Positions 33,076 to 44,480 of a DNA stretch of 64,000 nucleotides are shown here, piece after piece. Source of the DNA: Haliclona indistincta (taxonomy: Eukaryota; Porifera; Demospongiae; Haplosclerida; Chalinidae); contig OZ024783.1 of assembly GCA_964017065.1 (NCBI GenBank), positions 15,360,902 to 15,424,901 on the forward strand, read 5' to 3'. Position numbers and translations under genes: made by a program. The notes under the pieces were generated by a model. It worked only from the letters and a program-made list of their open reading frames with translations, ran no database searches and was not told where the DNA came from. Every line of letters starts with the position of its first letter. Positions within the stretch are counted from its first letter, which is position 1.

Positions 33076-33078
33076 AGA
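32916..33078 (+). repeat. (AAGG)n followed by (AAAG)n microsatellite
   Basis: About 29 AAGG units and about 11 AAAG units. The counterpart at 50378-50560 is 20 bp longer, the main length difference between the two segmental copies. Confidence 0.95.
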
Positions 33079-33201
33079 AAACGAAGATGACGAAACTCGA
33101 TTTTCACCGTTTCCAGGTTCGTTACTTTAGTAACAATTTCGAGCGATCTCCTTGCTACTGTAAGATGGGGCAACGCTAGAGAGCAGATTTAGGAGTCTTT
33201 T

Positions 33202-33323
33202 GACGTATACAATTCATCACCAGGCGAAATATCAGCGTTTGAACGCTAATACATGTATGTAGCCGCCATCTTGTTTTCTCGTTCAACCCTACATAGGGAG
33301 GCACTACCGTGCCTCCCTAATAT
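33202..33323 (+). repeat. Inverted repeat, left arm, flanking 7TM pseudogene
   Basis: Reads GACGTATAC...CCTCCCTAATAT. It is the reverse complement of 34353-34475 with few mismatches. It carries its own hairpin, AGGGAGGCAC-TACC-GTGCCTCCCT, at the inner end. Confidence 0.85.
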
Positions 33324-33562
33324 GTACAAAAATACTTTCATAGTTCACAAAATTTTTAAAATCATTTTAGTACTTGGTTTGTTTTATTTAGAAGATACCG
33401 TGTGTCTTCTACACTCTCACTCACTAATGAAAATCTTGTGTTACAAGTCTCAGTCATTCCTTCTCCTGGAATGTACTCTGTTTCGGCATGAATGTGGCGC
33501 TGTTTGTTGTGACATGCATGAATCCAATGAATCAGTTTCTTGTGCTTTTCTTGAACCTCTTA

Positions 33563-34255
33563 ACTTTCTGATACACGAAAAATTATCATGATGGACACAA
33601 GGATAGGAAGCACTACAAGGAGAAAGAATGGTAGTATTTCTCTCAACGCCTTCCTGTGTTTCTTCTTTGTAGCAGCAGTCTTCACACACAGGTTATATCC
33701 ATAGGCTCTACCACACAGTGGCACCAGTGCCAGTACTGTGAATACAACATTTGCAAATATTGGCAGACAAAATACTACATACACAGCCTCTTTGAAGTGA
33801 GGTATGTGTAGGTTCCAGAATGTTGTTAGTATCATTACAATCACAGAATAGAGAACAGTTGGGACAATCAAGAAAAGATCATATTTGTATGTAAACTGGC
33901 AGTTGTGAAAAGCCATAAGATAAAGACAAAGACAATGCAAGCTGTATGCATTGCAGCAATTGCCAAGCCACCATTAGCGACTGTGGCACTACTGTTGGTA
34001 AGGATACTAAAATTGATGCTTAAATTGGCAGCTTTCCCCTTGGTGATGTAGATGGAGTACAAAAATACATCAGATAAAGACAAAACCAATAGTGATAATG
34101 ATATATAAAGCACTAATCGATAGATGAACCTCTGCCACATCTTGTACTATAGCAGAACTCCCAAAGATATGATACAAGCAATGGTAGATACTCCTGCCAG
34201 AGTAAAAGCAACACCATCAGCAACAAGAGAATTCGAAGTGCTACTGTTCACTCAT
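33563..34255 (-). pseudogene. 7TM receptor pseudogene, copy 1
   Basis: Same receptor as 61625-62600 but damaged. The start (ATG at about 34255) is followed within a few codons by a 2 nt deletion and a stop. A TAG interrupts the end of helix 1 (near 34145). One base is missing near 33930, shifting the frame in helix 3. About 82 nt are missing near 33572, removing helix 7. Helices 2-6 are recognisable (LYSVIVMILTTFWNLHIPHF, ANVVFTVLALVPLCGRAYGY). It cannot encode a full receptor. Confidence 0.8.
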
Positions 34256-34352
34256 GATGGAACTATAGTAGTATGTTTCTCCAGTAAGAAGACAGAGACC
34301 TAGCTAGCTGCTCGATCAACAGAGCATGCTATCTTATCACAGTAACATATCA

Positions 34353-34475
34353 ATATTAGGGAGGCACGGTAGTGCCTCCCTATGTAGGGTTGAACGGAAA
34401 AACAAGATGGCGGCTACTTACAATGTATTAGCGTTCAAACGCTGATATTTCACCTGGTGATGAATTTTATACGTC
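34353..34475 (-). repeat. Inverted repeat, right arm, flanking 7TM pseudogene
   Basis: Partner of 33202-33323. The two arms enclose 1029 bp containing only the pseudogene. Confidence 0.85.
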
Positions 34476-34740
34476 TATATAGACACTAAGATCTGATGCT
34501 AGATACCCTGTATGTTGTGTCACTGGAACTTGTTGTCTAAATGCTGAGTATGGTGTTAAAACCAGTAATTTTTAAACTTTAATCTATTAGTTGAGAAAGT
34601 GCTCTTGGTTAAAATGATACCTTTTGATTTTTTATAGGCAGCATCTGTTGTATAGCTGTTCCGGATGGAGCCTTGATTGAGTTGATGTGTGTGATATTTT
34701 ACGTTTAATTTGTGTTAGAATTGTGAACAGAAGCTTGTCT
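34476..34740. other. Intergenic, no feature seen
   Basis: AT-rich sequence right of the inverted repeat. No gene, repeat or site recognised. Confidence 0.4.
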
Positions 34741-34995
34741 ATTAGTATCCAGTCACCAGCACTGCTTTAGTATCCAGTCACCAGGCACTGCTTTAGTATC
34801 CAGTCACCAGGCACTGCTTTAGTATCAGGTCTCCAGGCACTGCTTTAGTATCCAGTCACCAGTCACTGCTTTAATATCCAGTCACCAGGCACTGCTTTAG
34901 TATCCAGTCACCAGGCACTGCTTTGTAGTATCCAGTCACCAGGCACTGCTTTATTAGTACCCAGTCTCCAGGCACTGATTTAGTATCCAGTCTCT
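34741..34995 (+). repeat. 26 bp minisatellite
   Basis: About nine to ten copies of AGTATCCAGTCACCAGGCAC plus TGCTTT with point variants. Identical array in the second segmental copy (about 52220-52474). Confidence 0.92.
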
Positions 34996-35383
34996 GTTCT
35001 GCTCTTGCCTTCATTCTACCAATTTTTCCTTGCTTTTAAATTTAACTCTATTGCTGTAACTATCATTCCAACTTGTAAACTGCAGTGTATTAATTTGGAT
35101 GATGGACAATGATCTTAATAGTGAGCATCATACTTGGTCATCACTTTGAGGTCAACGACTGACTGTCAGGATTTTAGTAGTTTCTATGTTGAGCCTATAT
35201 ACAACTGTATCATGTTGATGAGAAGAGCAATTGAGAGGAACGAAGTGACAGTGTAGAATATCCAATGAACTGTGCACTATTACACTACCAGAATTCAAAG
35301 TAGGCTATAGTGGTTTGAGCCTGCTTCATAAACTTTAGATCCTTATCAGATATAATATGCTGATAATTATTATTGAACGAGTT

Positions 35384-35568
35384 TCCTTACAATAACAAAT
35401 AGGATACTGTATGCTTGAATGAAATTCCTTACAATAACAGGATACTGTATGCTGGAATGAAATTTCTTACAATAACAGGATAGTGTATGCTGCAATGAAA
35501 TTCCTTACAATAACAGGATACTGTATGCTTGGATCAACCTCCTTACAATAACAATCTAGCATAGGCAG
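35384..35568 (+). repeat. 38-39 bp minisatellite
   Basis: About four and a half copies of CCTTACAATAACAGGATACT plus GTATGCTTGAATGAAAT. Also present at about 52863-53047. Confidence 0.9.
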
Positions 35569-37464
35569 GTGTAGTTGTACCAATGAACTCCATGTACACA
35601 CCTGTAATAATTAACCACTATAATTATTATGACCATTCTGTTAGCTATATGGTGGTTCATCAAATGGATATATCAAATGGTTCATTGAGAAGTAGATATG
35701 ATCTAGATTGAACTGGTACAGAGAGACCAGCTGGAGAGAGTAAAGTGGAAGCTGACTGTCAGGATATTCCTGTAATGTACAAAAATGTGGTTTGAAGGTT
35801 AATCTCGTACTGTTGTTGAACTGGTAAAATCTTTACTGCTCTTTAATTGTTGTTCACAGATCATTAATTTTGTCATAACAGCATTTTCGGAAAATCTAGT
35901 AATAATTTACACTCTCATGTAACACAAATAATCATACTGACAATAAATAAAGTAGAGAATGAATACAGCAAGAAAGTCGCTGCGGAGAATTATAAAGTCA
36001 GCTCATGGAGTGAAGGTTCCTGTTTTTTCTGTTAGTAATCACGAAAAAATTTTTGTGTTGAAGTAGTCTCAGACTGCATGAAATGCAGGTTTCCAATGTC
36101 TGCCAGTAGGTGGGTAATATCATTCTGATAGTGTTGGAGATATTTCAGGGTAGCAAAAAAATCATCTACACCTTCAAATGGTTGTGTCTGTACAATCCAA
36201 CATACAAATTTTATCACTGAATGTTGCTTCTCGCTAAATGAGTCACAGTATTCTGCAGCAGCCTTCATTCCTTTACGGACAAATAAAAAGTGTGCAAAAA
36301 TATCTGGTATTTATTGCACATGGTCATGAGAAATGAACTGGTTATATCACATGTATCAATACCTTGCCTTTAGACTACTTCCTGCAGGCTCTGTTTTTAT
36401 ATGTCCCTGCGTCTAATTTAACCCACCATTATGACAATACCTTTATCATGAACCACATTAGTTAAACCTGTATCATGATTTTATCTAGTGTCTGCATTCT
36501 AAAAATCAGATCATCTGATTGTCCATAATTATTTTCTACGTCATAATTTATAACAAAAGAATTTCAGCCAATGAAAATGCTATTTCTAGCAGTGTATATT
36601 CATAGCTGTATAACATCTTGAACAACAAGACATTTCACGTCCATGAAGTAACTGTTTGGTTTGAGAATAAGGCTTCCCTTAAATTTGTGACAGATTTGTT
36701 TCGAGTAGATGCTGGTATGATTGAACATTGGGAGAAAGGTGAGCATGGTTGATTGTACCTTGTTAAGGTTCCAGGGTAGTACTCTTTTTAATGAATTATA
36801 TAGTCAATGTGATGATAGGTTTTAAATCAGTAGTCATTTTTTGCATTGAGTGTCAGTAGTCAATACCATGCTTTTATGTACTCAATTTCAGTTTTTCTGA
36901 GCTAATGTGCAGGTTTATCTGAGCAATCAGGTTGAAAAGGCAACTTAATCTTCCACTTTTTCTTTTATTTTCTTTTGTCTACCATTTGTAAGTACCTACT
37001 TGTCTGTTATATCTTATTAACGTCAGCTGATACAGCATAAAAACGATTAATCATTTTGTTATGAACCACATCACCATATTGATAGATGTGTTGTGTTATG
37101 ATGTGTTGTATGACTAGTCCATTATCAAATAGTTATACACTGTATGTCGTCATTAATAATATACGTCTTTCTTGAATTTCTTTAAACTTGAGTACTATAA
37201 TCTTTCAGCTTTTCTTTTCTTCTTTACCTTCCTATTCTTTTCTTCTCTCCTCCTCTCTTCTCTCTTCTTCATCTTCCTCTGATACTTCTCTGTCTTCTTC
37301 TCTATTCTCATCTCTCTCTTCTTCTTCACCATAAAGCTGATCATGAATATACGATAGATACACAATCCATGATACACACTCTTTCTTACACTACATTATC
37401 TTTTGGAACAGGAACATATCCGTTCATCTTCACATGGTAGTCGAACCCGGAGTATGACTTAGGC
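35569..37464. other. Intergenic with receptor-neighbourhood repeat, no firm gene
   Basis: Shares sequence with 27000-27540, 59580-60100 and 61060-61560. A 78-codon minus-strand frame at 36032-36268 (EYCDSFSEKQHSVIKFVCWI) is present in copy 2 at 53511-53747 and degraded at about 59585-59710. It could be a remnant exon but has no recognised domain. A pyrimidine-rich stretch at 37205-37325 gives a Lys/Glu-rich frame that I do not trust. Confidence 0.4.
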
Positions 37465-37985
37465 AGTTTCCGGTGTGTGCTAATAGCTGAATGCTAACCC
37501 CAGATCTAAAGCAGGTCTCTCCAGAGCGCCAGTCTCTTCTCCTACTTATAACAAACGTGTTAGTCAGGTTGGCATCTGTAACAGTTATTTCTAACAGACT
37601 GCTGATTCGTGACGATATACGTCGGTAAGTTTGTTAATAACTGGATTTATTATGCACAGCGACGGCGATCGTGGCTCGTACATGGCATAAACAACACAGC
37701 AGTGTGATCTGGGACCGACAATCCTGTAGACTTGAGTCGCTTGACACTACTGCAGCTCTGTTATTGGTGCGCGCCATCTTATTTTGACGTCTTAGCTGCA
37801 AACAGGCTTATCAGTAAACGTCATTCGATCGTTACGCCCACCATCCACCCACTCAAATAATTGCAAATTCTGCCATAATTAAGCGCATGCGCATACAGTA
37901 TAAGCCAGGCTCTAAAATTTAGAGCGTGGGGACGAGGCTAACTGTACAGTGACTTTTCTATTAGCCTATTACCTCGTTGACTTGT
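37465..37985. other. Unique sequence left of the SAM-domain gene
   Basis: No gene recognised. CTCTAAAATTTAGAG at 37910-37924 is a perfect inverted repeat. Positions 37961-37985 look like the original 3' end of the SAM-domain gene's last exon: read across the empty TTAA site, its frame would end at a TAA at 37961-37963. Confidence 0.5.
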
Positions 37986-38584
37986 TTAACCCTTTAAGCC
38001 CCAATGACGCCATTTGGCGTCATACATACTTCAGACAGCATAACTTTATGAAAAAGTGCTAAAATATCCCAAAATTAAGCCAAATTGAAGAATACAAATA
38101 ACCACCCAAAATTGACTGGTTTTCGGCGCGCCCCCTGCGCTAAACGTATTGGCTTCGGCATTTCTATGGCTTCAGTGCAAATTTCACAACATTTTAGGAA
38201 AAACAAAATGGCTGCCAAGAAAATTTGGACATTTTATGGCTTCGGGTGCTCGGAAAACACATTTTTGCGCATTCTCTATGATCTGGGCTACATTTTACAC
38301 TCACCAAAACCACTGCTATTTGTATGTACTTTTCAGTAGCCAGCCCCAAAGAACTAACTTTGAGCAAAATTTGACGAGGTCGCTGCACTTTATCGGCTTC
38401 ACTTTCGAAGTGGGAGGGGCATATCGACCGACTTGAGTGTGGGCAATTGCGGCTACTCACTGGCGTAAAAGGACGCAAATTTGAGTCCAGTAGCACAAAA
38501 GACACACGAGATATTCACGATAGAAGTGGTCAGCATTTACGAGGTTAAAATTTCAGCAAGATAATTTAGTAATTAAAGGGTTAA
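37986..38584. mobile_element. piggyBac-type MITE inserted in the SAM gene's last exon
   Basis: TTAA at 37986-37989 and 38581-38584, with termini TTAACCCTTTAAGCCCC and ATTAAAGGGTTAA. The subterminal hairpin ATGACGCCATTTGGCGTCAT has nine-base-pair arms. About 600 bp, no transposase. An inverted relative at 62714-63312 is similar over its whole length. Confidence 0.88.
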
Positions 38585-40190
38585 AAGCCGGATAGTTGGT
38601 TAGGATTTCTGGCATGGGCATACCCTCTACTATTCCTGCCCTGCGGTAGTTGAAAGTCCTTTTCATCAGCTCTGTGATGACCTGTATTTTTGTGGATGTA
38701 TTGTGTAGTGGATGTATCCCCCTAGAAATTACCTGTTGGTTGGGGTGAATTTTTTTATACTCTGCCTGCATCACTTTTATGTGACGCAGAACAGCAGCAT
38801 TGTCGTCTTCTGGTCCAGTATGTACTACCACAGCTGCTTTTGGGTAGTGCAAGGCAGGTTTTTTGCTTGTTTTTCCCTCTTCATTTTCTTGCTTGGGTTT
38901 CGGTCTCCCCTTGTAGTTTCTTTTGTACTTTAACCTACCCTCAAGAGCTGTTACAAGGTAACCCTGTATAGATGATAAAACTTTGTCATTAGTTTGAGAC
39001 AAGCATACATGACCAGATTCTGAGCCCTGGTTCATGAAACTGTATTTGTCAACAATCCGTCTAGCAACATGATCATACTCCTCCGCAGTCGGATACAGCT
39101 TGTGCATGTGTATGGCTTCTGCTACTGTCGAGAGGAATTTCTTTCTAGCTCTTCCAGTCAACCTCCCAGCTTGTAATCCCTCTTGAACTATCCTTGAATA
39201 GTTGACCGGGAGCTGGAAGGGACGAGGAAGTGGTCTCTCGGATTTTTTAGCTTCTTTCCACACTTCGCTCTTTAGTCGCTTTGTTGATGGCTGTGCCTCC
39301 TGTAGCTTGATGTTGAATATTATTTTGTATTATACATGTAGTTTTACTGTACCTCAAGTTTTGAATCCATTTTTTCAGGTGTGTTGTGTGTTGCTGCTTC
39401 TTGGATCATGTCATCGTCACTGAGGTCTTCAAAGCTCTATTATGAAGAATATACAACAGGAACGGTTTTTAGTTGAACTATTAATTTTTAGCTTATAATA
39501 TTTTTTTTTTGTCATTGTGGATTCTATTATATAAGAAAAACATACAGTCCCGAGCTCTGCGTCCTGGAATTCTCCATAGCTATCCCAAACAAGGGAATTC
39601 GCAGCATGGACAACACTAGACTGTACATAATAAAACAACATTGAGTCTGCGTGCAAAAAAATGACAAACACTACCAGATTTTCAGAGTCTTCGACTGTGA
39701 TTGTTGATTGAATGTCATCCTAACAGCATGCATGCATTGATAGTAATAGAAATGCAAAGAAATTAACAGGCACATACAGACATAGTTCCTGATAGCAAAG
39801 TTGGTTCTTCCTGCTGTGACACGTGCTGTGAACACATACCTGCGCTCTTGGCTGAACTCTGTCCATGGATAGAAATATGTATATAGTTGGTATCAAGCTG
39901 GTTGAGTTAAAAAGCAAAGGCAGACCTTTCTTATAATGGCCTTTATCTTAAGCCTAATACCCGCCTGTGGTACAAGCTGTTTGAACTCTTCCAGGTCACC
40001 CACCAGTTGTAGCAAAGCAAAACCGTCAACAGCATTTTCTAAAAACAGCGGTACATCGTGTTTACACTATGCATGTTGTAGTGTATGCGTGGGCTAGCTC
40101 ACCACGAAGACATTCAACTGTTGACGAATGAATACTGTTTTTCTCCAACACTTCGGACACCTCTTCCGAGGTCGCTTCTTCCCAGTCCAT
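38553..40190 (-). CDS. SAM-domain protein, SAMD3-like
   Basis: Minus-strand gene. Exons: 40103-40190 (ATG 40190, MDWEEATSEEVSEVL), 39926-40038, a 12 nt micro-exon 39840-39851, 39675-39719, 39546-39620, 39353-39436, then 39299 to the stop at 38553. Phases agree throughout, giving about 387 codons. Exons 1-2 form a sterile alpha motif (LEKNSIHSSTVECLRENAVD, then LLQLVGDLEEFKQL). The last exon resembles a SAMD3-like region (SRIVQEGLQAGRLTGRARKK, YPTAEEYDHVARRIVDKYSF). SAM domains mediate protein-protein or RNA contacts. The last about ten residues are read from the inserted MITE. It starts 254 bp from the divergent zinc-finger gene, with which it may form one mobile unit (inference). Confidence 0.75.
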
Positions 40191-40444
40191 CTCAAATAAG
40201 CAAGCAAGTAAATAAGTTAGAAGAAAGCAGCAAGATGGCGAGCAAAGAAATGCAGACTGCAACACGGCTGCAACTACAGCGCGCTTTTTGCAACCATCCA
40301 CAATGCTCCAATGAGAACGCTTCCCGCACTTTACCGCGAAAGATTGTGACGTAAAATGACGTTTTATTAAACAAAGTGACGTCAGTCTGTTCAACACTGA
40401 CAGGATTCTAGTTCTACTGCACTGCTGCTGCTGCTACTTTGAAA
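40191..40444. promoter_or_regulatory. Bidirectional promoter with CRE-like sites
   Basis: 254 bp between divergent start codons. Three TGACG-core motifs lie within 40 bp: TGACGTAA at 40347-40354, TGACGTTT at 40357-40364 and the perfect CRE palindrome TGACGTCA at 40377-40384. ATF/CREB-family binding is the usual role of TGACGTCA; use here is inferred. Confidence 0.5.
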
Positions 40445-43400
40445 ATGCTAAGACTATCGCCTAATACTCGTGTTCACATTTGCCCACTGTGCAAAGAATT
40501 TGGTCGTAGATCGCACTTCGGACCTGTTTTACGACACATCGGCGCTGTGCATAGCTTCCAGCCGAATTTTAAGATCACCTGCAACTTCTGCCCACCATCA
40601 CAGGCTCGCGAAACTTACACAAATTTTGGTGCTTTCAAGCGTCATATATACAAAAAACACAGAGACGAGGCATGTTTTCCTCTTGGAGTGCACCCTACAC
40701 CGTCTGCGCTACCATCTGCAGCAGACGAACCCGCTGAGGCTGAGGACATCACGGTTCAGGTATTGTATATCCTGTATATTTATTATTGTGTTCATCAGCA
40801 GCATATGGATTTGTTATCATGATAATACTGCAGGCACCCGTACTAGAGACAGAAGCTGAACAAGATGAACCTCCTGTTGAAAAATCTGACAGTGAAAGGG
40901 CAGCTGCTTTGTTTGTTTTACGCTCTATGGAAGTTCACAAAATATCACAGGTTTTTTTTAAATTACATGAATAATACTCGTATTGAAAAGTCCAAGCTTA
41001 CAAAAACAATAATAATTATGTAATTACAGACAGCTATGGATGGTATAACTGATGGTGTAAAGTTGATAGTCGACGAGGCGATGAAAGAGCTACAGGAGAA
41101 CATGATGGCTGGACTGGATCAGTTAGAAGAAGGAGAGAGTATATCAGACTTCATCGAGTCCCACTTCGATGCAGCTGGTGATCCTTTTGCCGAGCTAAAA
41201 ACAAGGCACAAACAGGATAAATATATAAAAGAAAATCTTGACTATCTGGCAAGTTGTGTTTTTCTAATAAAATTATTAATCTATGAAAATTTCAACTTTA
41301 GGAGCCAGTACAACGAGTACTGGGAAGGCGCTTTACACAAAACAGCAAAGGAGAGCTAGCGGAAACCATTGACTCCTGTTTTGATGTTCCATTGATTGGT
41401 TCACTACAGAGAATGCTCCTATGCAAAACAGTTGCTGACCAGGTTCTATAATACCTTGTACATGCATGTAGTCTTAATAAAATTCATAACTTGTCAGGTT
41501 TTTACAACTCACCAGCAGACAACAGGAATACTTGGTGACTACTGTGATGGAACAGCTTACAAGAATCATCCCCTCTTCATGAACAGTCCTAATGCGCTGC
41601 AAATCAATCTTCACTATGATGATGTAGAGTTTTGTAACCCTCTAGGATCGAAAGCTACAATACACAAACTAGGTAACAACACAATCGTGGCAATAAATAT
41701 TATTTTCTTGATATCCAGGTTTGTTTTACTACACATTGGCAAACCTTGATCCAGCTCTTAGATCGACACTAACAAACATCCATCTTGTTGCTGTTGCAAA
41801 GGTGATGTTGCGTTTATTTAGCCATAGCTCTTGTTATAACCATAGCTCTTCTAACCATTATTAAAAATAGTTCACAAGTTAGTATCAAGTTGTTATCATT
41901 ATTCCTATACTGCAGGCATCCGTAATAGAAGCATATGGTGTTGACACTATTTTAGAGCCCTTTCTCACTGACCTCAAAAAGCTCGAGGAGGTACATAATA
42001 TCACTGTATTGTAATGTAATAAGTGTGAACACAACTCTTTGTAGGACACAGGTGTGACATTCGCAGTTTATGGATCTAGCTGTACAAAACAATTGCGTGG
42101 CACACTTATTAATGTTTCAGCAGATAACTTAGCAGCTTGCACAATTGGAGGGTTCAAACAACTGCACGCAGCTTTCCGTAGGTGCCGTTATTGTATGGCA
42201 ACATACGATAGCTTGCAGCAAGAGGTAATAGTGAAATAGCAATAATTATGACAGTGATAGTTATGTGCACGACAGTTCACAGAGAGCAAGTTTCAGCTAA
42301 GAACACCAGAGCTACATGCTGTTCACTGTGAAAGCTTAAGTGGGCCACTAAAAGACCATGACGCTATCACGTATGGTGTTCTTAGGAACACGAGTCTGAA
42401 TGAGTTGCGGTATTTTAACATAATTACCGGCATGGCACCAGACATCATGCACGACATACTTGAAGGTGTACTACAATTAAGCATGAAGATGATGCTGAAG
42501 GAGTTCATCTCAAACAGAAAACTATTTTCTCTTAAAACTCTTAATTCAAGAGTAACTTCCTTTCCATACGGCCCAGATGCTAAAAACAAACCCACACCAA
42601 TTAAAGAGTCTACATTCATGTCAGATGATATGAAACAGTCAGGTAATGGTGATAGTCAATGCTTTACAACCTGTACATGACATACACATCAATAGCTTCT
42701 CAGACATGGTGCTTTGCAAGATATCTGCCTCTTTTGATTGGTGACCTGATACCAGAGGACGATGATAACTGGGAGCATTTCCTAGAACTACTAACCATCT
42801 TAGACTATGTGTTCGCTCCCAAAACAACACCAAATAAAATCGACTACCTCACCATGTTAATTGAAGACTTCTTGGTAGAGTTTAGAAGGCTGTACCCACA
42901 TCGTAACCTGACTCCAAAGATGCACTACTTCATTCACGTGCCTTCCTGGATGGCAAGGTATGAAATGATTATAACAACAATGAACAATACTGTCATACAG
43001 ATTTGGACCACTTGTCAGACTATGGTGCATGCGATTTGAAGCCAAGCATTCCTACTTCAAGCAAATATGTGGCACCATCAAGAACTTCAAGAACTTGCCC
43101 TTGTCGCTAGCATATCACCATCAACGTCTGATGTGTTATTACATGTCAGACAAGAAAGGTTACTTGTCATTCAAAGTAACATATGGACCAGGTACGTGTG
43201 AATTATTATGTTTTTCATACTGTCTACAATGCTACAGTCACAGAAGTGAACGTTGATTCGTTACCTAACAACATAGACCTTCTGGAGATCGAGGTCACCA
43301 ATTCCTTGCTGCGCACGTATGTAAATGTAATTATAATTCTTATGTTGAATTTGTTTATGACACAGATCAAAGTATGCTACTGTCAATGGTACAAAGTACT

Positions 43401-43681
43401 CAGTGGGAACACTGGTAGTAAGTCATTTTGAGGACGAAATGCCAGTGTTTGGAAAAGTTGACACTATTGTGGTCGAGGAGAAAGACCCTGTCTTTGTGCT
43501 TAAATTGTTTTACTCTCATTCGTTTGATTATCATACTCACTGCTACCAAGTACAAGCAACCGATAAATACTTTGTTACAACACAAAGTAAATTAGCAGAT
43601 TATCACCCTCTCATGCTCTCTAAATCTTTCACTCTTTCATCCCCACTTTTTGTTTCACTTAAGTATGATATTCTACAATAA
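40445..43681 (+). CDS. C2H2 zinc-finger / transposase-like protein, intact
   Basis: Thirteen exons: 40445-40759, 40834-40950, 41030-41248, 41302-41442, 41498-41672, 41719-41801, 41916-41990, 42045-42224, 42276-42642, 42696-42957, 43001-43191, 43238-43316, 43366-43681. All phases agree: 2520 nt, 839 residues, no internal stop. Intron 3 uses a GC donor (CTG|GCAAGT). The N-terminus has C2H2-type fingers (HICPLCKEFGRRSHFGPVLR, CNFCPPSQ, then RHIYKKH). The body carries GILGDYCDGTAYKNHPLF, DVEFCNPLGSKATIHKLG, APDIMHDILEGVL, WCFARYLPLLIGDLIPEDD and RLWCMRFEAKHSYFK. Such proteins occur in many uncharacterised copies in cnidarians and fish; the HDxLEG and RFExxHxxFK blocks recall Tnp2 of CACTA/EnSpm transposons. 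The stop overlaps AATAAA (43677-43682). Function unproven. Confidence 0.8.
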
Positions 43682-44480
43682 AATTAACATTATTTATAAT
43701 AACCTGAATACCGAACTACAAACGCTTAACCTACATACAGCGTAACTAAACAAGTATTGCAGCTGTGGACAGACATACAAGTACATCTGTTTCGGACTCA
43801 TTATGTCCTCTTCAGCACAGCATAGCTTATGCATACGTTCACGAGAGAAGATTGCATGTGTGTTGTACATTAAAGAGCTTTACTGCTGGCACTGGTGTTC
43901 AGAAATCAGCTCAGGCTATTCAATGTATGTACTACACAGCAAGAAGAACAACTATCACAGCACGAAAAGTCTGATTTAAAACATATGCAATTGCGATCAC
44001 ATGTGAATTAAATGTGAACGGTCATATTTGATTCACATGTGATGATTATCACATATGGTTGTCATCTGAACATAGATGTGCTACACGTGTGCTCCAGTAT
44101 ATCAACTGTAGTTCACATTTTTATCTATTTGCTACATGCGTGCTCCATGATGGTCATATGTATCATACCTGTGTTCTACCTGTAGCTCACATTGTTCACA
44201 GATGTGGATCATATGAAGTTAAACAACTACAGTTATAATCCACCAGAAACTGTAGGAGGCATTATTGCATGTAGATGGGCTTTTAGCCTTCTAAATTAAA
44301 AAGATATTAAACATCTACTAAGCAAAAAGAGACAATACTACATAATGTACACACAGATTGCAGTTTCCTGCAATTGTGGTTAACAGCTCAGTAAACAGGG
44401 CTTCCCTGTGTTGCACAATACTTCAAGGTGTGCCTACTAACCACAAATAGACACACTGTTATTAGAATGCCTTATTCTTG
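43682..44480. other. Intergenic with CACATGTG-rich tract
   Basis: No gene seen. 43980-44220 contains many CATATG, CACATGTG and TCACAT motifs in both orientations, possibly a decayed repeat or the right end of the mobile unit to its left. No matching left end was found near 37.5-38 kb. Confidence 0.35.

Larger units (their letters stand above)
30799..37464. repeat. 6.67 kb segmental duplication, copy 1
   Basis: Nearly identical to 48264-54943. Differences I could see: a 3 nt deletion (30950 region vs 48388), five extra AAGG units in copy 2, and a 3 nt difference near 35860/53332. It contains the 5' half of the gypsy element with LTR, half a foldback element, microsatellites, the inverted-repeat-flanked 7TM pseudogene, two minisatellites and flanking sequence. 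The left breakpoint has only the short match ATGCACC; the right one ends at GACTTAGGC. Confidence 0.93.

Noticed and set aside
37195..37377. Lys/Glu/Arg-rich 60-codon minus frame (also 54674-54856)
   Set aside because: Derived from a pyrimidine-rich low-complexity stretch; no start context or homologue recognised.
40085..40354. 89-codon plus frame at the divergent promoter
   Set aside because: Antisense to the first SAM exon, whose domain match and splice phases are convincing.
43980..44220. CACATGTG-rich tract as right terminus of the SAM/zinc-finger unit
   Set aside because: No matching inverted sequence was found left of the SAM gene, so ends remain undefined.
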